Below are positions 8,730 to 18,018 of a DNA stretch of 64,000 nucleotides, piece by piece. The DNA lies in NCBI GenBank assembly GCA_963755755.1, contig CAVWLJ010000004.1:1-64000 (forward strand). The letters are read 5' to 3'. The notes beneath the pieces are model-generated. The model saw nothing but the letters and a program-made list of their open reading frames with translations, was not told the DNA's origin and did no database searches. The position numbers and the translations under genes were made by a program. Numbering within the stretch: position 1 is the first letter of the stretch; each line of letters opens with the position of its first letter. This DNA comes from DATKNA01 sp963755755 (GTDB lineage: Bacteria > Actinomycetota > Actinomycetes > Actinomycetales > Kineosporiaceae).

Positions 8730-10092
8730 ATGGACGGCATGACCGACAGAACCGACACGACCGACACCAGCGACGCCATCGCCGCCGCGGCGGCCGCGGA
8801 CCCGGTCCCCAGCCCCGGCCGGCTCGTCCAGGGCCGGATCTACCGGGACGGCGCCCTCGGCCGCCGCCCGCTCGTGCCGGTGACGCCCGACCGGCTCGCG
8901 GCGGCCGCGCGGCGCCGGATGAAGCGGCGCGGCTGGGCCTACGTCGCCGGCGCTGCCGGGCAGCAGCGGACGGCGGCGCGCCAACGAGGCCGCGTTCGAG
9001 CGCTACCGGCTCGTGCCACGGATCCTCCGCGACGTCGCCGTCCGCGACCTCACGGTCGAGCTCCTCGGGCAGCGCCTGACCTCGCCGTTCCTGCTGGCGC
9101 CGGTCGGCGTCCTCGGCATGGCGCACCCGGACGCCGACCGCGCGGTCGCTCGCGCGGCCGCGGCCGTCGGCGTCCCGATGGTCATCTCGACGCAGGCGTC
9201 GTGGCCGATGGAGGAGATCGCGGAGAACCTGGGCGGGACGCCGCGGTGGTTCCAGCTGTACTGGTCGCGGGAGGAGGAGCTGGTCACCAGCTTCGTGCGC
9301 CGCGCCGAGGGGATCGGCGCCTCGGCGATCGTCGTCACGCTCGACACGCACACGCTCGGGTGGCGGCCCTGGGACCTCGACCTCGGCTCGCTGCCGTTCG
9401 CCCGCGGCCAGGGGATCGCGCAGTACACGAGCGATCCCGTGTTCCAGGCGCTCGTGCGCGAGCGGGCGGCGTCGGGGCTCCCGGCCGGGCCGGACCCCCT
9501 CGGGCCCGCGCCGCGGCCGGCGCCCACCGCGCTCGGCACGCTGCTCTCGCTGGCGCGCCACCACCCCGGCGGCGTCCGGGAGAACCTGCGTTCGCCGGTG
9601 CCGCGCGCCGCGGTGCAGACCTTCCTCGATCTGTTCTCCAACCCCTCGCTCACCTGGGGCGACCTGGCGTCCCTGCGGGCGCGGACCTCGCTGCCGATCG
9701 TCCTCAAGGGGCTGCAGCACCCGGACGACGCGCGGCTCGCTCTCGAGCACGGCGTCGACGCGATCGTCGTCTCCAACCACGGCGGCCGGCAGGTCGACCC
9801 GGCGATCGCCTCGCTCGACGCGCTGCCGCCCATCGTCGCCGAGGTCGCCGGCCGGGTGCCGGTGCTGTTCGACAGCGGGATCCGCAGCGGGGCCGACGCC
9901 CTCGTGGCCCTCGCGCTCGGGGCGGACGCCGTCCTCGTCGGGCGGCCGTACGTCTACGGTCTGGCGCTCGCCGGTCAGGCCGGGGTCGAGGCGGTGCTCC
10001 GGAATCTGATCGCCGAACTCGACCTCACCCTCGGCCTGGTCGGCTGCCGCAGCCTCGGCGAGCTGACCCCCGCCCTCCTGGACCTGCGCTGA
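8730..10092 (+). CDS. FMN-dependent alpha-hydroxy acid oxidase, lactate 2-monooxygenase-like (one frameshift)
   Basis: TIM-barrel flavoenzyme of the L-lactate oxidase/monooxygenase/dehydrogenase family. The N-terminal piece (GRLVQGRIYRDG, RRMKRRGWAYVAGAAG) is in one frame and the rest, from RYRLVPRILRDV on, is one base further; the break lies near 8970. Conserved elements are FLLAPVGVLGMAHPDADRAVARAA, STQASWPMEEIAE, WFQLYWSREEE, IVVTLDT, PIVLKGLQHPDDARLALEHG, the active-site VSNHGGRQVD with catalytic His, and VLFDSGIRSGADALVALALGADAVLVGRPYVYG for the FMN phosphate. The repaired length of about 453 residues is longer than typical because of an Ala/Thr/Asp-rich N-terminus. It may oxidise lactate or a related hydroxy acid; electron acceptor unknown. 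Confidence 0.85.
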
Positions 10093-10101
10093 CCGCGCGC
10101 T

Positions 10102-10118
10102 CCTCCACCCGCTGGAGG
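10102..10118. terminator. Short hairpin between convergent genes
   Basis: CCTCCA (10102-10107) and TGGAGG (10113-10118) form a perfect 6 bp stem with a 5-base loop, midway between the converging stops of the lactate-oxidase-family gene (10092) and the isochorismate synthase gene (10125). There is no T-tract. It may act as a bidirectional terminator. Confidence 0.4.
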
Positions 10119-10124
10119 GCTGGG

Positions 10125-11393
10125 TCAGGAGGTCAGGGCGTCGCGCATGGGGACGAGCTTCGCGTCGGACTCGCTCAGCTCGGCCTCCGGGTCGGAGCCC
10201 GCGACGATGCCGCAGCCGGCGAACAGCCGGGCGCGCCGCGGGTCCGCGGCGTCCAGCCGTGCGCAGCGGAGCGCGATGGCCCACTCGCCGTCGCCCTCGG
10301 CGTCCATCCAGCCGACCGGGCCGGCGTAGCGGTCCCGGTCCATGCCCTCGAGCTCGTCGATCAGGGCCGCGGCGGACGCCGTCGGCGTCCCGCACACCGC
10401 GGCGGAGGGGTGCAGCGCGGCGGCGAGCTGCAGGCTCGAGCTGTCGTCGGCGAGCACGCCCGTGACGTCCGTCGCGAGGTGCATGACGTTGGCCAGGTGC
10501 AGCACGAACGGCGAGTCGGGCACGTTCGTCGACGAGCAGTGCGGGGCGAGCGCCTGCGCGACCGAGCGCACCGCGTACTCGTGCTCCTCGAGGTCCTTGC
10601 TCGAGCGGGCGAGCCGCGCGGCCAGCGCCAGGTCACGCGAGTCGTCGCCGCTGCGGCGGATCGTCCCCGCGAGCACGCGCGACGTCACCAGGCCCTTCTC
10701 CCGGCGCACGAGCATCTCCGGGGTGGCGCCGACGAGACCCTCGACGCTGAACGTCCAGCAGCCCGGGTAGCGCTCGGCGAGCCGGCCCAGCAGCCAGCGC
10801 GGGTCGACCGGCTCCTCGGCGATCGCCTCGAGGTCGCGCGCGAGCACGACCTTCTCGACCTCACCCTGGTCGATACGCGCGATCGCGGCCGCGACGACGC
10901 GTTCCCACTCCGGCCCCGAGCGGGCGCCGTCGGCGAACGCCACCTCTCCGGGTGTCGTCGGCGGCGCCTGCGGGCGCGGGCGCCGGGTGCGGGGGAGCAC
11001 CGCGCCGACGCCGAGCGTCGTCACCCACCAGCGACCGCCGCGGTGACCCACGACGACCTCCGGGACGACGAGGGCGCCGCCCGCGGGCGACCCCGGCGAG
11101 AAGGCGAACGACCCGAACGCGACCGGGCCCGTGCCCGGCAGCCCGACCTCGTCCCGGACGACGGCGTGCCGGATCAGCTCGGCCCACGCCCGCTCCGCGG
11201 CACCGAACCGGTCGGCGCCGGACGTCGGGATCGTCGCGACGCTGCCCCAGCCGACGAGGCCCTCGCCCCGGCGGACCCACGCGAGCGCGCCCGCCTTCGG
11301 GAGGAGTGCGAGCAGCGGCCCGGGATCCGTCAGCGGGACGGTCCGGGCCACCAGGGGCGCAACGGCCTTTGCTTCGCCGACGACGGTGGACAT
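10125..11393 (-). CDS. menF: Isochorismate synthase (MenF/DhbC family)
   Basis: Converts chorismate to isochorismate, the first committed step of menaquinone synthesis. ATG at 11393 (MSTVVGEAKAVAPLVAR) is chosen over an upstream in-frame ATG because upstream sequence is the menG promoter region. The 422-residue protein shows the chorismate-binding domain: VEKVVLARDLEA, CWTFSVEGLVGATPEMLVRR, VTSRVLAGTIRR, SKDLEEHEYAVRSV, LHPSAAVCGTPTASA, YAGPVGWMDAEGDGEWAIALR and LFAGCGIVAGSDPEAEL. Because menB and menD are adjacent, a role in menaquinone is more likely than in a siderophore. Divergent from menG; 61 bases separate the starts. Confidence 0.9.
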   Translation of the reverse strand: MSTVVGEAKAVAPLVARTVPLTDPGPLLALLPKAGALAWVRRGEGLVGWGSVATIPTSGADRFGAAERAWAELIRHAVVRDEVGLPGTGPVAFGSFAFSPGSPAGGALVVPEVVVGHRGGRWWVTTLGVGAVLPRTRRPRPQAPPTTPGEVAFADGARSGPEWERVVAAAIARIDQGEVEKVVLARDLEAIAEEPVDPRWLLGRLAERYPGCWTFSVEGLVGATPEMLVRREKGLVTSRVLAGTIRRSGDDSRDLALAARLARSSKDLEEHEYAVRSVAQALAPHCSSTNVPDSPFVLHLANVMHLATDVTGVLADDSSSLQLAAALHPSAAVCGTPTASAAALIDELEGMDRDRYAGPVGWMDAEGDGEWAIALRCARLDAADPRRARLFAGCGIVAGSDPEAELSESDAKLVPMRDALTS

Positions 11394-11454
11394 CGATCTC
11401 AGCCTAAGTCGAGCCTCACGCCGTCGCTGCGCGGGCTCCTGCGACGATGGACAC

Positions 11455-12147
11455 ATGCCCCGCGCGAGCCTGGAGAAGCGTCCGCACGAGGTGGCCGCCA
11501 TGTTCGACGAGGTGGCCGCCAAGTACGACCGGACGAACGACGTGCTGTCGCTCGGTCAGGACCGGCGCTGGCGCCGCGCCGTCGTCGAGGCGCTCGACGT
11601 CCGCCCCGGCGAGCGGCTGCTCGACCTGGCCGCCGGCACCGGGACCTCCACCGAGCCCTTCGCGGACGCCGGGGTGCTCGCCGTGCCGTGCGACTTCTCG
11701 CTGGGGATGCTGCGCGTCGGGCGCCGCCGCCGCCCGGATCTCGGCTTCGTCGCCGGCGACGCCACGAACCTGCCCTTCGCCGACGGCGCCTTCGACGCTG
11801 TGACCATCTCCTTCGGGCTGCGGAACGTCGGCGACGTCGACGCGGCGCTCGCCGAGATGCGGCGCGTCACGCGGCACGGCGGCCGGCTCGTGATCTGCGA
11901 GTTCTCGCACCCGACCTGGGCGCCGTTCCGGACCGTCTACACCGGGTACCTCATGCGGGCGCTGCCCACGGTGGCGCGGCGGGTGTCGTCGTCGCCGGAC
12001 TCGTACGTCTACCTGGCGGAGTCGATCCGGGCGTGGCCCGACCAGCGCGGGCTGGCCGAGCGGATCGCGGCCGTCGGGTGGTCCGACGTCGCGTTCCGCA
12101 ACCTCTCCGGCGGGATCGTCGCCCTGCACCGCGCCGTCCGCGCCTGA
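11455..12147 (+). CDS. menG: Demethylmenaquinone methyltransferase (MenG/UbiE)
   Basis: C-methylates demethylmenaquinone with SAM, the last step of menaquinone synthesis. ATG at 11455 gives MPRASLEKRPHEVAAMFDEVAAKYDRTNDVLSLGQDRRWRR, the canonical UbiE opening. SAM site LLDLAAGTGTSTEPFA (residues about 52-67), FSLGMLRVG, FVAGDATNLPFADGAFDAVTISFGLRNV and a late GGRLVICEFSHPT are all present. 230 residues, a normal length. It stands directly upstream of the nuo control region, so quinone completion and quinone reduction genes are neighbours. Confidence 0.95.
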   Translation: MPRASLEKRPHEVAAMFDEVAAKYDRTNDVLSLGQDRRWRRAVVEALDVRPGERLLDLAAGTGTSTEPFADAGVLAVPCDFSLGMLRVGRRRRPDLGFVAGDATNLPFADGAFDAVTISFGLRNVGDVDAALAEMRRVTRHGGRLVICEFSHPTWAPFRTVYTGYLMRALPTVARRVSSSPDSYVYLAESIRAWPDQRGLAERIAAVGWSDVAFRNLSGGIVALHRAVRA

Positions 12148-12182
12148 CGCCGGCTCGTCGTCGGCGTCCGCGTCGCCCAAGT

Positions 12183-12260
12183 CAAGATCATGCTCCCGAG
12201 ATGGACGGCTACGGAGATCGACAAGGCCTCTCCCGGGTCCGTTTCGGGAGCATGATCTTG
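12183..12260. repeat. 17 bp perfect inverted repeat downstream of menG
   Basis: CAAGATCATGCTCCCGA at 12183-12199 is exactly complementary to TCGGGAGCATGATCTTG at 12244-12260, with a 44-base loop. It begins 36 bases after the menG stop and lies upstream of the nuo promoter region. It could be the menG terminator or one copy of a dispersed intergenic repeat family. No T-tract follows. Confidence 0.7.
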
Positions 12261-12313
12261 CGAGGCGTGGGACGGTCCGCCCACCAGGACGCCGCACGAC
12301 GCCGTGCAGGGGA

Positions 12314-12348
12314 TACTCTCTACACAGGTGCTCGTGAAAACCTTCACA
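12314..12348 (+). promoter_or_regulatory. Candidate nuo promoter with Rex-type operator
   Basis: Bases 12333-12348 read CGTGAAAACCTTCACA, matching 11 of 13 fixed positions of the Streptomyces Rex operator TGTGAACnnnTTCACA, with the inverted half-sites GTGAA/TTCAC intact. -10-like hexamers TACTCT (12314) and TACACA (12321) sit just upstream, so a bound Rex would cover the transcription start. Rex is an NADH/NAD+-sensing repressor known to act on respiratory genes including nuo in Streptomyces. The site is seen; the regulation is inferred. Confidence 0.65.
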
Positions 12349-12406
12349 AGCGCACATGGAGAGGCCGGATGACCTGCAGCAACGCGGGCCGGACGGCACT
12401 CTGGGC

Positions 12407-12518
12407 AGGAGCAGTCCGCGCTCGCGGCCCCGGCCGGGAGCGAAGCGGACCGCGCTCTAGGAAGGAGCAGTCGGCGCTCGCGGCCCCGGCCGGGAGCGAA
12501 GCGGACTGCGCTCTAGGA
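12407..12518 (+). repeat. Two-copy 56 bp tandem repeat in the nuoA leader
   Basis: Two nearly identical 56-base units (12407-12462 and 12463-12518) begin AGGAGCAGTC and end GCGCTCTAGGA. Each carries an inner CGGCCCCGGCCG core and outer arms. GCAGTCCGC (12411-12419) of copy 1 is the perfect complement of GCGGACTGC (12501-12509) of copy 2, so the array can fold as one long stem. It lies between the Rex-like site and nuoA, inside the predicted 5' untranslated region. Confidence 0.7.
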
Positions 12519-12611
12519 TGGGCGGCGATCGCGAGCGGTCGCTGCAGGTCCGCAGTCGTCAGGGAGTGTGGGCCCGGCTCCCGCCGGTCCTTGAAGCTGA
12601 AGGGTGAGGGC

Positions 12612-12971
12612 GTGAACCCCTACGTACCGATCCTCGTCCTGGGAGCCATCTCGGCGGGGTTCGCGGTGTTCTCGATCGGCGCCGGCGCGCTGTCGGGTCC
12701 CAAGCGCTACAACCGGGCGAAGCTCGACGCCTACGAGTGCGGCATCGAGCCGACGCCGCACGCGGCGGGCGGCGGCCGCTTCCCCGTCAAGTACTACCTG
12801 GTGGCGATGCTCTTCATCGTCTTCGACATCGAGAGCGTGTTCCTCATCCCCTACGCCGTGGCCTTCGACCAGCTCCGCCTGTTCGGCCTGGTCGAGATGG
12901 TGCTGTTCATCGTCACGGTGTTCGTCGCGTACGCCTACGTGTGGCGCCGCGGCGGCCTCGAGTGGGACTGA
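12612..12971 (+). CDS. nuoA: NADH-quinone oxidoreductase subunit A
   Basis: Small membrane subunit of NDH-1 (119 residues, three helices) at the quinone-chamber/membrane-arm junction. GTG at 12612 (MNPYVPILVLGAISAG), preceded by an AGGGTGAGGG ribosome site, is chosen although the frame is open far upstream. The conserved loop YECGIEPTPHA contains the family's ECG cysteine, followed by FPVKYYLVAMLFIVFDIESVFLIPYAV with the acidic FDIE motif in helix 2. It is the first gene of the 14-gene nuo operon. Confidence 0.95.
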   Translation: MNPYVPILVLGAISAGFAVFSIGAGALSGPKRYNRAKLDAYECGIEPTPHAAGGGRFPVKYYLVAMLFIVFDIESVFLIPYAVAFDQLRLFGLVEMVLFIVTVFVAYAYVWRRGGLEWD

Positions 12972-13001
12972 CGGGCCGGCGACCTTCGAAAGAGGCCTGA
13001 G

Positions 13002-13556
13002 ATGGGTATCGAGGAGAAGCTGCCGAGCGGCTTCCTGCTGACGTCGGTCGAGACGATCGCCGGCTACATGCGCAAGAGCTCGCTGTGGCCGGCCACGTTC
13101 GGCCTGGCCTGCTGCGCCATCGAGATGATGACCACCGGCGGTCCCAAGTACGACCTCGGCCGGTTCGGCATGGAGGTCTTCCGGGCGTCGCCGCGGCAGG
13201 CCGACCTCATGATCGTGGCCGGGCGCGTGAGCCAGAAGATGGCGCCCGTCCTGCGGCAGATCTACGACCAGATGGTCGAGCCGAAGTGGGTGCTCGCGAT
13301 GGGCGTCTGCGCGTCCTCGGGGGGCATGTTCAACAACTACGCGATCGTCCAGGGCGTCGACCACATCGTCCCGGTCGACATCTACCTGCCCGGCTGCCCG
13401 CCGCGGCCGGAGATGCTCATCAACGCGATCCTCACCCTGCACGAGGAGATCCAGCACATGCCGCTCGGCTCCAACCGGGTCAAGGCCGCGCAGGCCGCCG
13501 AGCAGGCCGCGCTCGAGGCGATCCCGACGTCGCGGATGAAGGGCCTGCTCCGGTGA
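13002..13556 (+). CDS. nuoB: NADH-quinone oxidoreductase subunit B
   Basis: Holds the terminal iron-sulfur cluster N2 that passes electrons to quinone. The 184-residue protein shows the four N2 ligands: tandem Cys in LACCAIEMM, Cys in VCASSGGMFNNYA, and Cys in YLPGCPPRPEM. RQADLMIVAGRVSQKMAPVLRQIYDQM is the conserved core. The C-terminal 30 residues (RVKAAQAAEQAALEAIPTS) are an actinobacterial-type helical tail. It begins 30 bases after nuoA with an AGAGGCCTGAG upstream sequence. Confidence 0.96.
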   Translation: MGIEEKLPSGFLLTSVETIAGYMRKSSLWPATFGLACCAIEMMTTGGPKYDLGRFGMEVFRASPRQADLMIVAGRVSQKMAPVLRQIYDQMVEPKWVLAMGVCASSGGMFNNYAIVQGVDHIVPVDIYLPGCPPRPEMLINAILTLHEEIQHMPLGSNRVKAAQAAEQAALEAIPTSRMKGLLR

Positions 13557-14293
13557 GCGAGACCCCCCGCCCCGACGAGACCTCGCCGAGCCAGGACGTC
13601 GTCGGCAACGTCCCCGCGACGACCGCCGCGGAGGCCGAGGTCGTCGACGTCCGGCGCGGCATGTTCGGCCAGCAGGACACCGGCGACACCAGCGGCTACG
13701 ACGGCCTGGTCCGGACGATCGCGATGCCGGCGCCCGCGGAGCGGCCGTTCGGCGGCGAGTTCGACCTCGTGGCCGACGCCCTCATCGGCGCGCTCGCACG
13801 CGGCGGGCGGACCTTCGACGAGGCCGTCGAGAAGGTCGTCGTCGACCGTGGCGAGATCACCTTCTACGTGCGCCGGGACGCGATCGTCGACGCCTGCCGC
13901 GCCTTCCGCGACGACCCCGACCTGCGCTTCGAGCTCCTCTCCGGCGTCAGCGGCGTGCACTTCCCGCAGGACACCGGGCGTGAGCTGCACGCCGTGTACC
14001 ACCTGCTCTCGATCACGCACAACCGTCGGGTCCGGCTCGAGGTCACGGCACCGGACGCCGACCCGCACATCCCCTCGGTCGTCGAGGTCTACCCCACGGC
14101 GGACTGGCACGAGCGGGAGACCTGGGACTTCTTCGGCATCGTCTTCGACGGTCACCCGGCGCTCACCCGCATCGAGATGCCCGACGACTGGCCCGGCCAC
14201 CCGCAACGCAAGGACTACCCGCTGGGCGGCATCGACGTGGAGTACAAGGGCGCGGTCATCCACCCGCCCGACATCCGGAGGTCGTACAACTGA
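13553..14293 (+). CDS. nuoC: NADH-quinone oxidoreductase subunit C
   Basis: Peripheral-arm subunit (30 kDa homolog) that packs on NuoD and NuoB. GTG at 13553 overlaps the nuoB stop (GTGA). The first 80 or so of 246 residues are an actinobacterial acidic extension (ETPRPDETSPSQDVV) with RRGMFGQQDTGDTSGYDGLV. The conserved core ends VVEVYPTADWHERETWDFFGIVFDGHPALTRIEMPDDWPGHPQRKDYPLG, written here in parts only: WHERETWDFFG and HPQRKDYPL are the diagnostic motifs. The subunit is separate from NuoD. Confidence 0.95.
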   Translation: MSETPRPDETSPSQDVVGNVPATTAAEAEVVDVRRGMFGQQDTGDTSGYDGLVRTIAMPAPAERPFGGEFDLVADALIGALARGGRTFDEAVEKVVVDRGEITFYVRRDAIVDACRAFRDDPDLRFELLSGVSGVHFPQDTGRELHAVYHLLSITHNRRVRLEVTAPDADPHIPSVVEVYPTADWHERETWDFFGIVFDGHPALTRIEMPDDWPGHPQRKDYPLGGIDVEYKGAVIHPPDIRRSYN

Positions 14294-15759
14294 TGAGCGA
14301 CTCCACCCTCAACCCGCGCACGGTCGACGACCCCCGGCAGCGTCCGTCGACCGGCGAGGCCGATCCGGCCGCCGCCGAGGACGTCCACGTCCCCGGCGGT
14401 CCCGGCATCCCCGGCACGACGGACGACGCCGATCCGTACGGCCTGCCCGACGACGCGCCCGCCGAGGGCCGCGTCTTCACCGCCAGCGGCGGCGACTGGG
14501 ACGAGATCGCCGACGAGGTGGCCGAACTCGGCGAGGAGCGGATCGTCGTCAACATGGGCCCGCAGCACCCGTCGACCCACGGCGTGCTCCGGCTCATCCT
14601 CGAGATCGACGGCGAGACGGTGACCGAGGCCCGGTGCGGCATCGGGTACCTGCACACCGGCATCGAGAAGACGATGGAGTACCGGAACTGGGTGCAGGGC
14701 GTGACGCTGTGCACGCGGATGGACTACCTGTCGCCGCTGTACCAGGAGGTCGCGTACTGCCTGGGCATCGAGAAGCTCCTCGGCATCTCCGACCAGCTGC
14801 CGGAGCGGGTCGACGTCATCCGCGTGATGATGATGGAGCTGAACCGGGTCGGCTCGCACGTCGTCGCCCTCGCCACCGGCGGCATGGAGATCGGCGCCCT
14901 CACCGTCATGACGGTCGGGTTCCGGCTCCGCGAGCGGGTCCTGAAGCTGCTCGAACTCGTGACCGGCCTGCGGATGAACCACGCGTACATCCGCCCGGGC
15001 GGCCTGGCCCAGGACCTCCCGCCCGGCGCCCTCGACATGATCGTCGACGAGCTCCCGGCGATGTACCAGGACATCTCCGACATCGAGAAGCTGTCGAACG
15101 AGAATCCGCTGGTGCGCAGCCGGCTGGTCGACGTCGGCTACCTCGACCTCACCGGCTGCATGGCGCTCGGCCTCACCGGCCCGGTGCTGCGGGCCACGGG
15201 CCTGCCGCACGACCTGCGCAAGTCCGAGCCGTACTGCGGCTACGAGGACTACGAGTTCGACGTCGTCACCTGGGACACCTGCGACGCGTACGGCCGGCTG
15301 CGGATCCGGATCGAGGAGATGCGCCAGGCGCTGCGGATCGTCGAGCAGTGCGTCCAGAGGCTGCGCGACATCCCGCCCGGCCCGGTCATGGTCGAGGACA
15401 GGAAGATCGCCTGGCCGGCGCAGCTGGCCATCGGCGGTGACGGCATGGGCAACAGCCTGGAGCACATCCGGGAGATCATGGGCCAGTCGATGGAGGCCCT
15501 GATCCACCACTTCAAGCTCGTCACCGAGGGCATCCGGGTCCCCGCGGGCCAGGTCTACTCGGCCGTCGAGTCCCCGCGCGGCGAGCTCGCGGCCCACCTC
15601 GTCTCCGACGGCGGCACCAAGCCGTACCGCGCACACTTCCGTGACCCGTCCTTCGTCAACCTGCAGGCCGTGGCGGCGATGTGCGAGGGCGGCCAGATCG
15701 CCGACGTCGTCGCCGCGGTGGCCTCGCTCGACCCCGTCATGGGTGGAGTCGACCGCTGA
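14293..15759 (+). CDS. nuoD: NADH-quinone oxidoreductase subunit D
   Basis: The 49 kDa-type subunit that forms the quinone site with NuoB. 488 residues: a 75-residue acidic N-terminal extension, then NMGPQHPSTHGVLRL with the quinone-site histidine, GIGYLHTGIEKTMEYRN, MDYLSPLYQEVAYC, LMMELNRVGSHVV-like helices and RPGGLAQDLPPG. The C-terminus ends DPSFVNLQAVAAMCEGGQIADVVAAVASLDPVMGGVDR as in the nickel-hydrogenase-derived fold (only key parts quoted: FVNLQAV and DPVMGGVDR). ATG overlaps the nuoC stop by one base. This is the only nuoD in the window. Confidence 0.96.
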   Translation: MSDSTLNPRTVDDPRQRPSTGEADPAAAEDVHVPGGPGIPGTTDDADPYGLPDDAPAEGRVFTASGGDWDEIADEVAELGEERIVVNMGPQHPSTHGVLRLILEIDGETVTEARCGIGYLHTGIEKTMEYRNWVQGVTLCTRMDYLSPLYQEVAYCLGIEKLLGISDQLPERVDVIRVMMMELNRVGSHVVALATGGMEIGALTVMTVGFRLRERVLKLLELVTGLRMNHAYIRPGGLAQDLPPGALDMIVDELPAMYQDISDIEKLSNENPLVRSRLVDVGYLDLTGCMALGLTGPVLRATGLPHDLRKSEPYCGYEDYEFDVVTWDTCDAYGRLRIRIEEMRQALRIVEQCVQRLRDIPPGPVMVEDRKIAWPAQLAIGGDGMGNSLEHIREIMGQSMEALIHHFKLVTEGIRVPAGQVYSAVESPRGELAAHLVSDGGTKPYRAHFRDPSFVNLQAVAAMCEGGQIADVVAAVASLDPVMGGVDR

Positions 15760-16714
15760 TGCCTCTCCTCACCGATGTCAGCCGCGCCCGGCTCGAGGCC
15801 GATGCCGCGGAGATCATCGCCCGCTACCCCGTGGCGCGCTCGGCGCTGCTGCCTCATGCTCCACCTCGTGCAGAGCGAGGAGGGCTTCGTCAGCCCCGAC
15901 GGCATCGCCTTCTGCGCCGAGCAGCTCGGCCTCACCACCGCGGAGGTCGCGGCGGTCGCGACCTTCTACACGCAGTACAAGCGCCACCCCAACGGCACCT
16001 ACACGGTCGGCGTGTGCACGAACACGCTCTGCGCGGTGCTCGGCGGCGACGAGATCTTCCGGACGCTCGAGGAGCACCTCGGCGTCGGGCACGACGAGAC
16101 CACCGAGGACCGCGCCATCACGCTCGAGCGCATCGAGTGCAACGCCGCCTGCGACTACGCGCCGGTGGTCATGGTCAACTGGGAGTTCTTCGACAACCAG
16201 ACCCCGTCGAGCGCCCGTGAGCTCACCGACCGGCTGCGGGCCGGCGAGGAGGTGGCGCCGACGCGCGGCGCGGCCTCCGTGTGCAGCTTCCGGCAGATGT
16301 CCCGGGTGCTGGCGGGCTTCCCGGACGGCCGCGCGAACGAGGGCGCGGCCGCCGGCCCGGCCACCCTGCGCGGCACGCTCCTGGCGAAGGAGCGGGGCTG
16401 GCAGGCGCCGGAGGGCAAGGCCGGCAAGCAGCAGGACAGCCGCCGGCGCCGACCGGCTCGGCCCGGTGACCGGCAGCGACGAGAGCACCGCGCGCCAAGG
16501 AGTCACGAGCGCGAACGACGCACCGGCAGCCTCGCCGGGCAGCGATCGCGGCGGCACGACCGCCGGCAAGCCTCCGGCGGACGCCACCAACGGCCCGAAC
16601 GACAGCGGACGCGCGACCACGCCGCGCCCGCGCGACTCCCAGGGTGCCTCCCTCCCGGGCGACACCCCCGAGAACGACCCCGGAGCCACCACCGGCGACG
16701 GGCAGGAGAGCTGA
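15759..16714 (+). CDS. nuoE: NADH-quinone oxidoreductase subunit E (two frameshifts)
   Basis: 24 kDa-type subunit carrying [2Fe-2S] cluster N1a of the NADH module. ATG at 15759 overlaps the nuoD stop. MPLLTDVSRARLEADAAEIIARYPVARSALLP is in one frame; after an extra base near 15850 the next frame gives MLHLVQSEEGFVSPDGIAFCAEQLG and ATFYTQYKRHP. The cluster ligands are Cys in VGVCTNTLCAVLGG and Cys in ECNAACDYAPV. A second extra base near 16440 leads into a long disordered tail rich in Gly, Thr, Asp and Pro, ending at the TGA at 16714. The tail of nearly 90 residues is longer than in model NuoE proteins. Confidence 0.9.
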
Positions 16715-16716
16715 CG

Positions 16717-18017
<1,301 letters not shown>

Positions 18018-18018
<1 letters not shown>

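Noticed and set aside
12361..12611. Possible small gene upstream of nuoA (ATG near 12369)
   Set aside because: The frame would run through the tandem repeat and has no ribosome site or recognisable composition; the region fits a leader better.
8730..12971. Single 1413-codon plus-strand ORF
   Set aside because: It is an accidental join of the lactate-oxidase N-terminus, antisense of menF, out-of-frame menG and nuoA, caused by very high GC and few stops.
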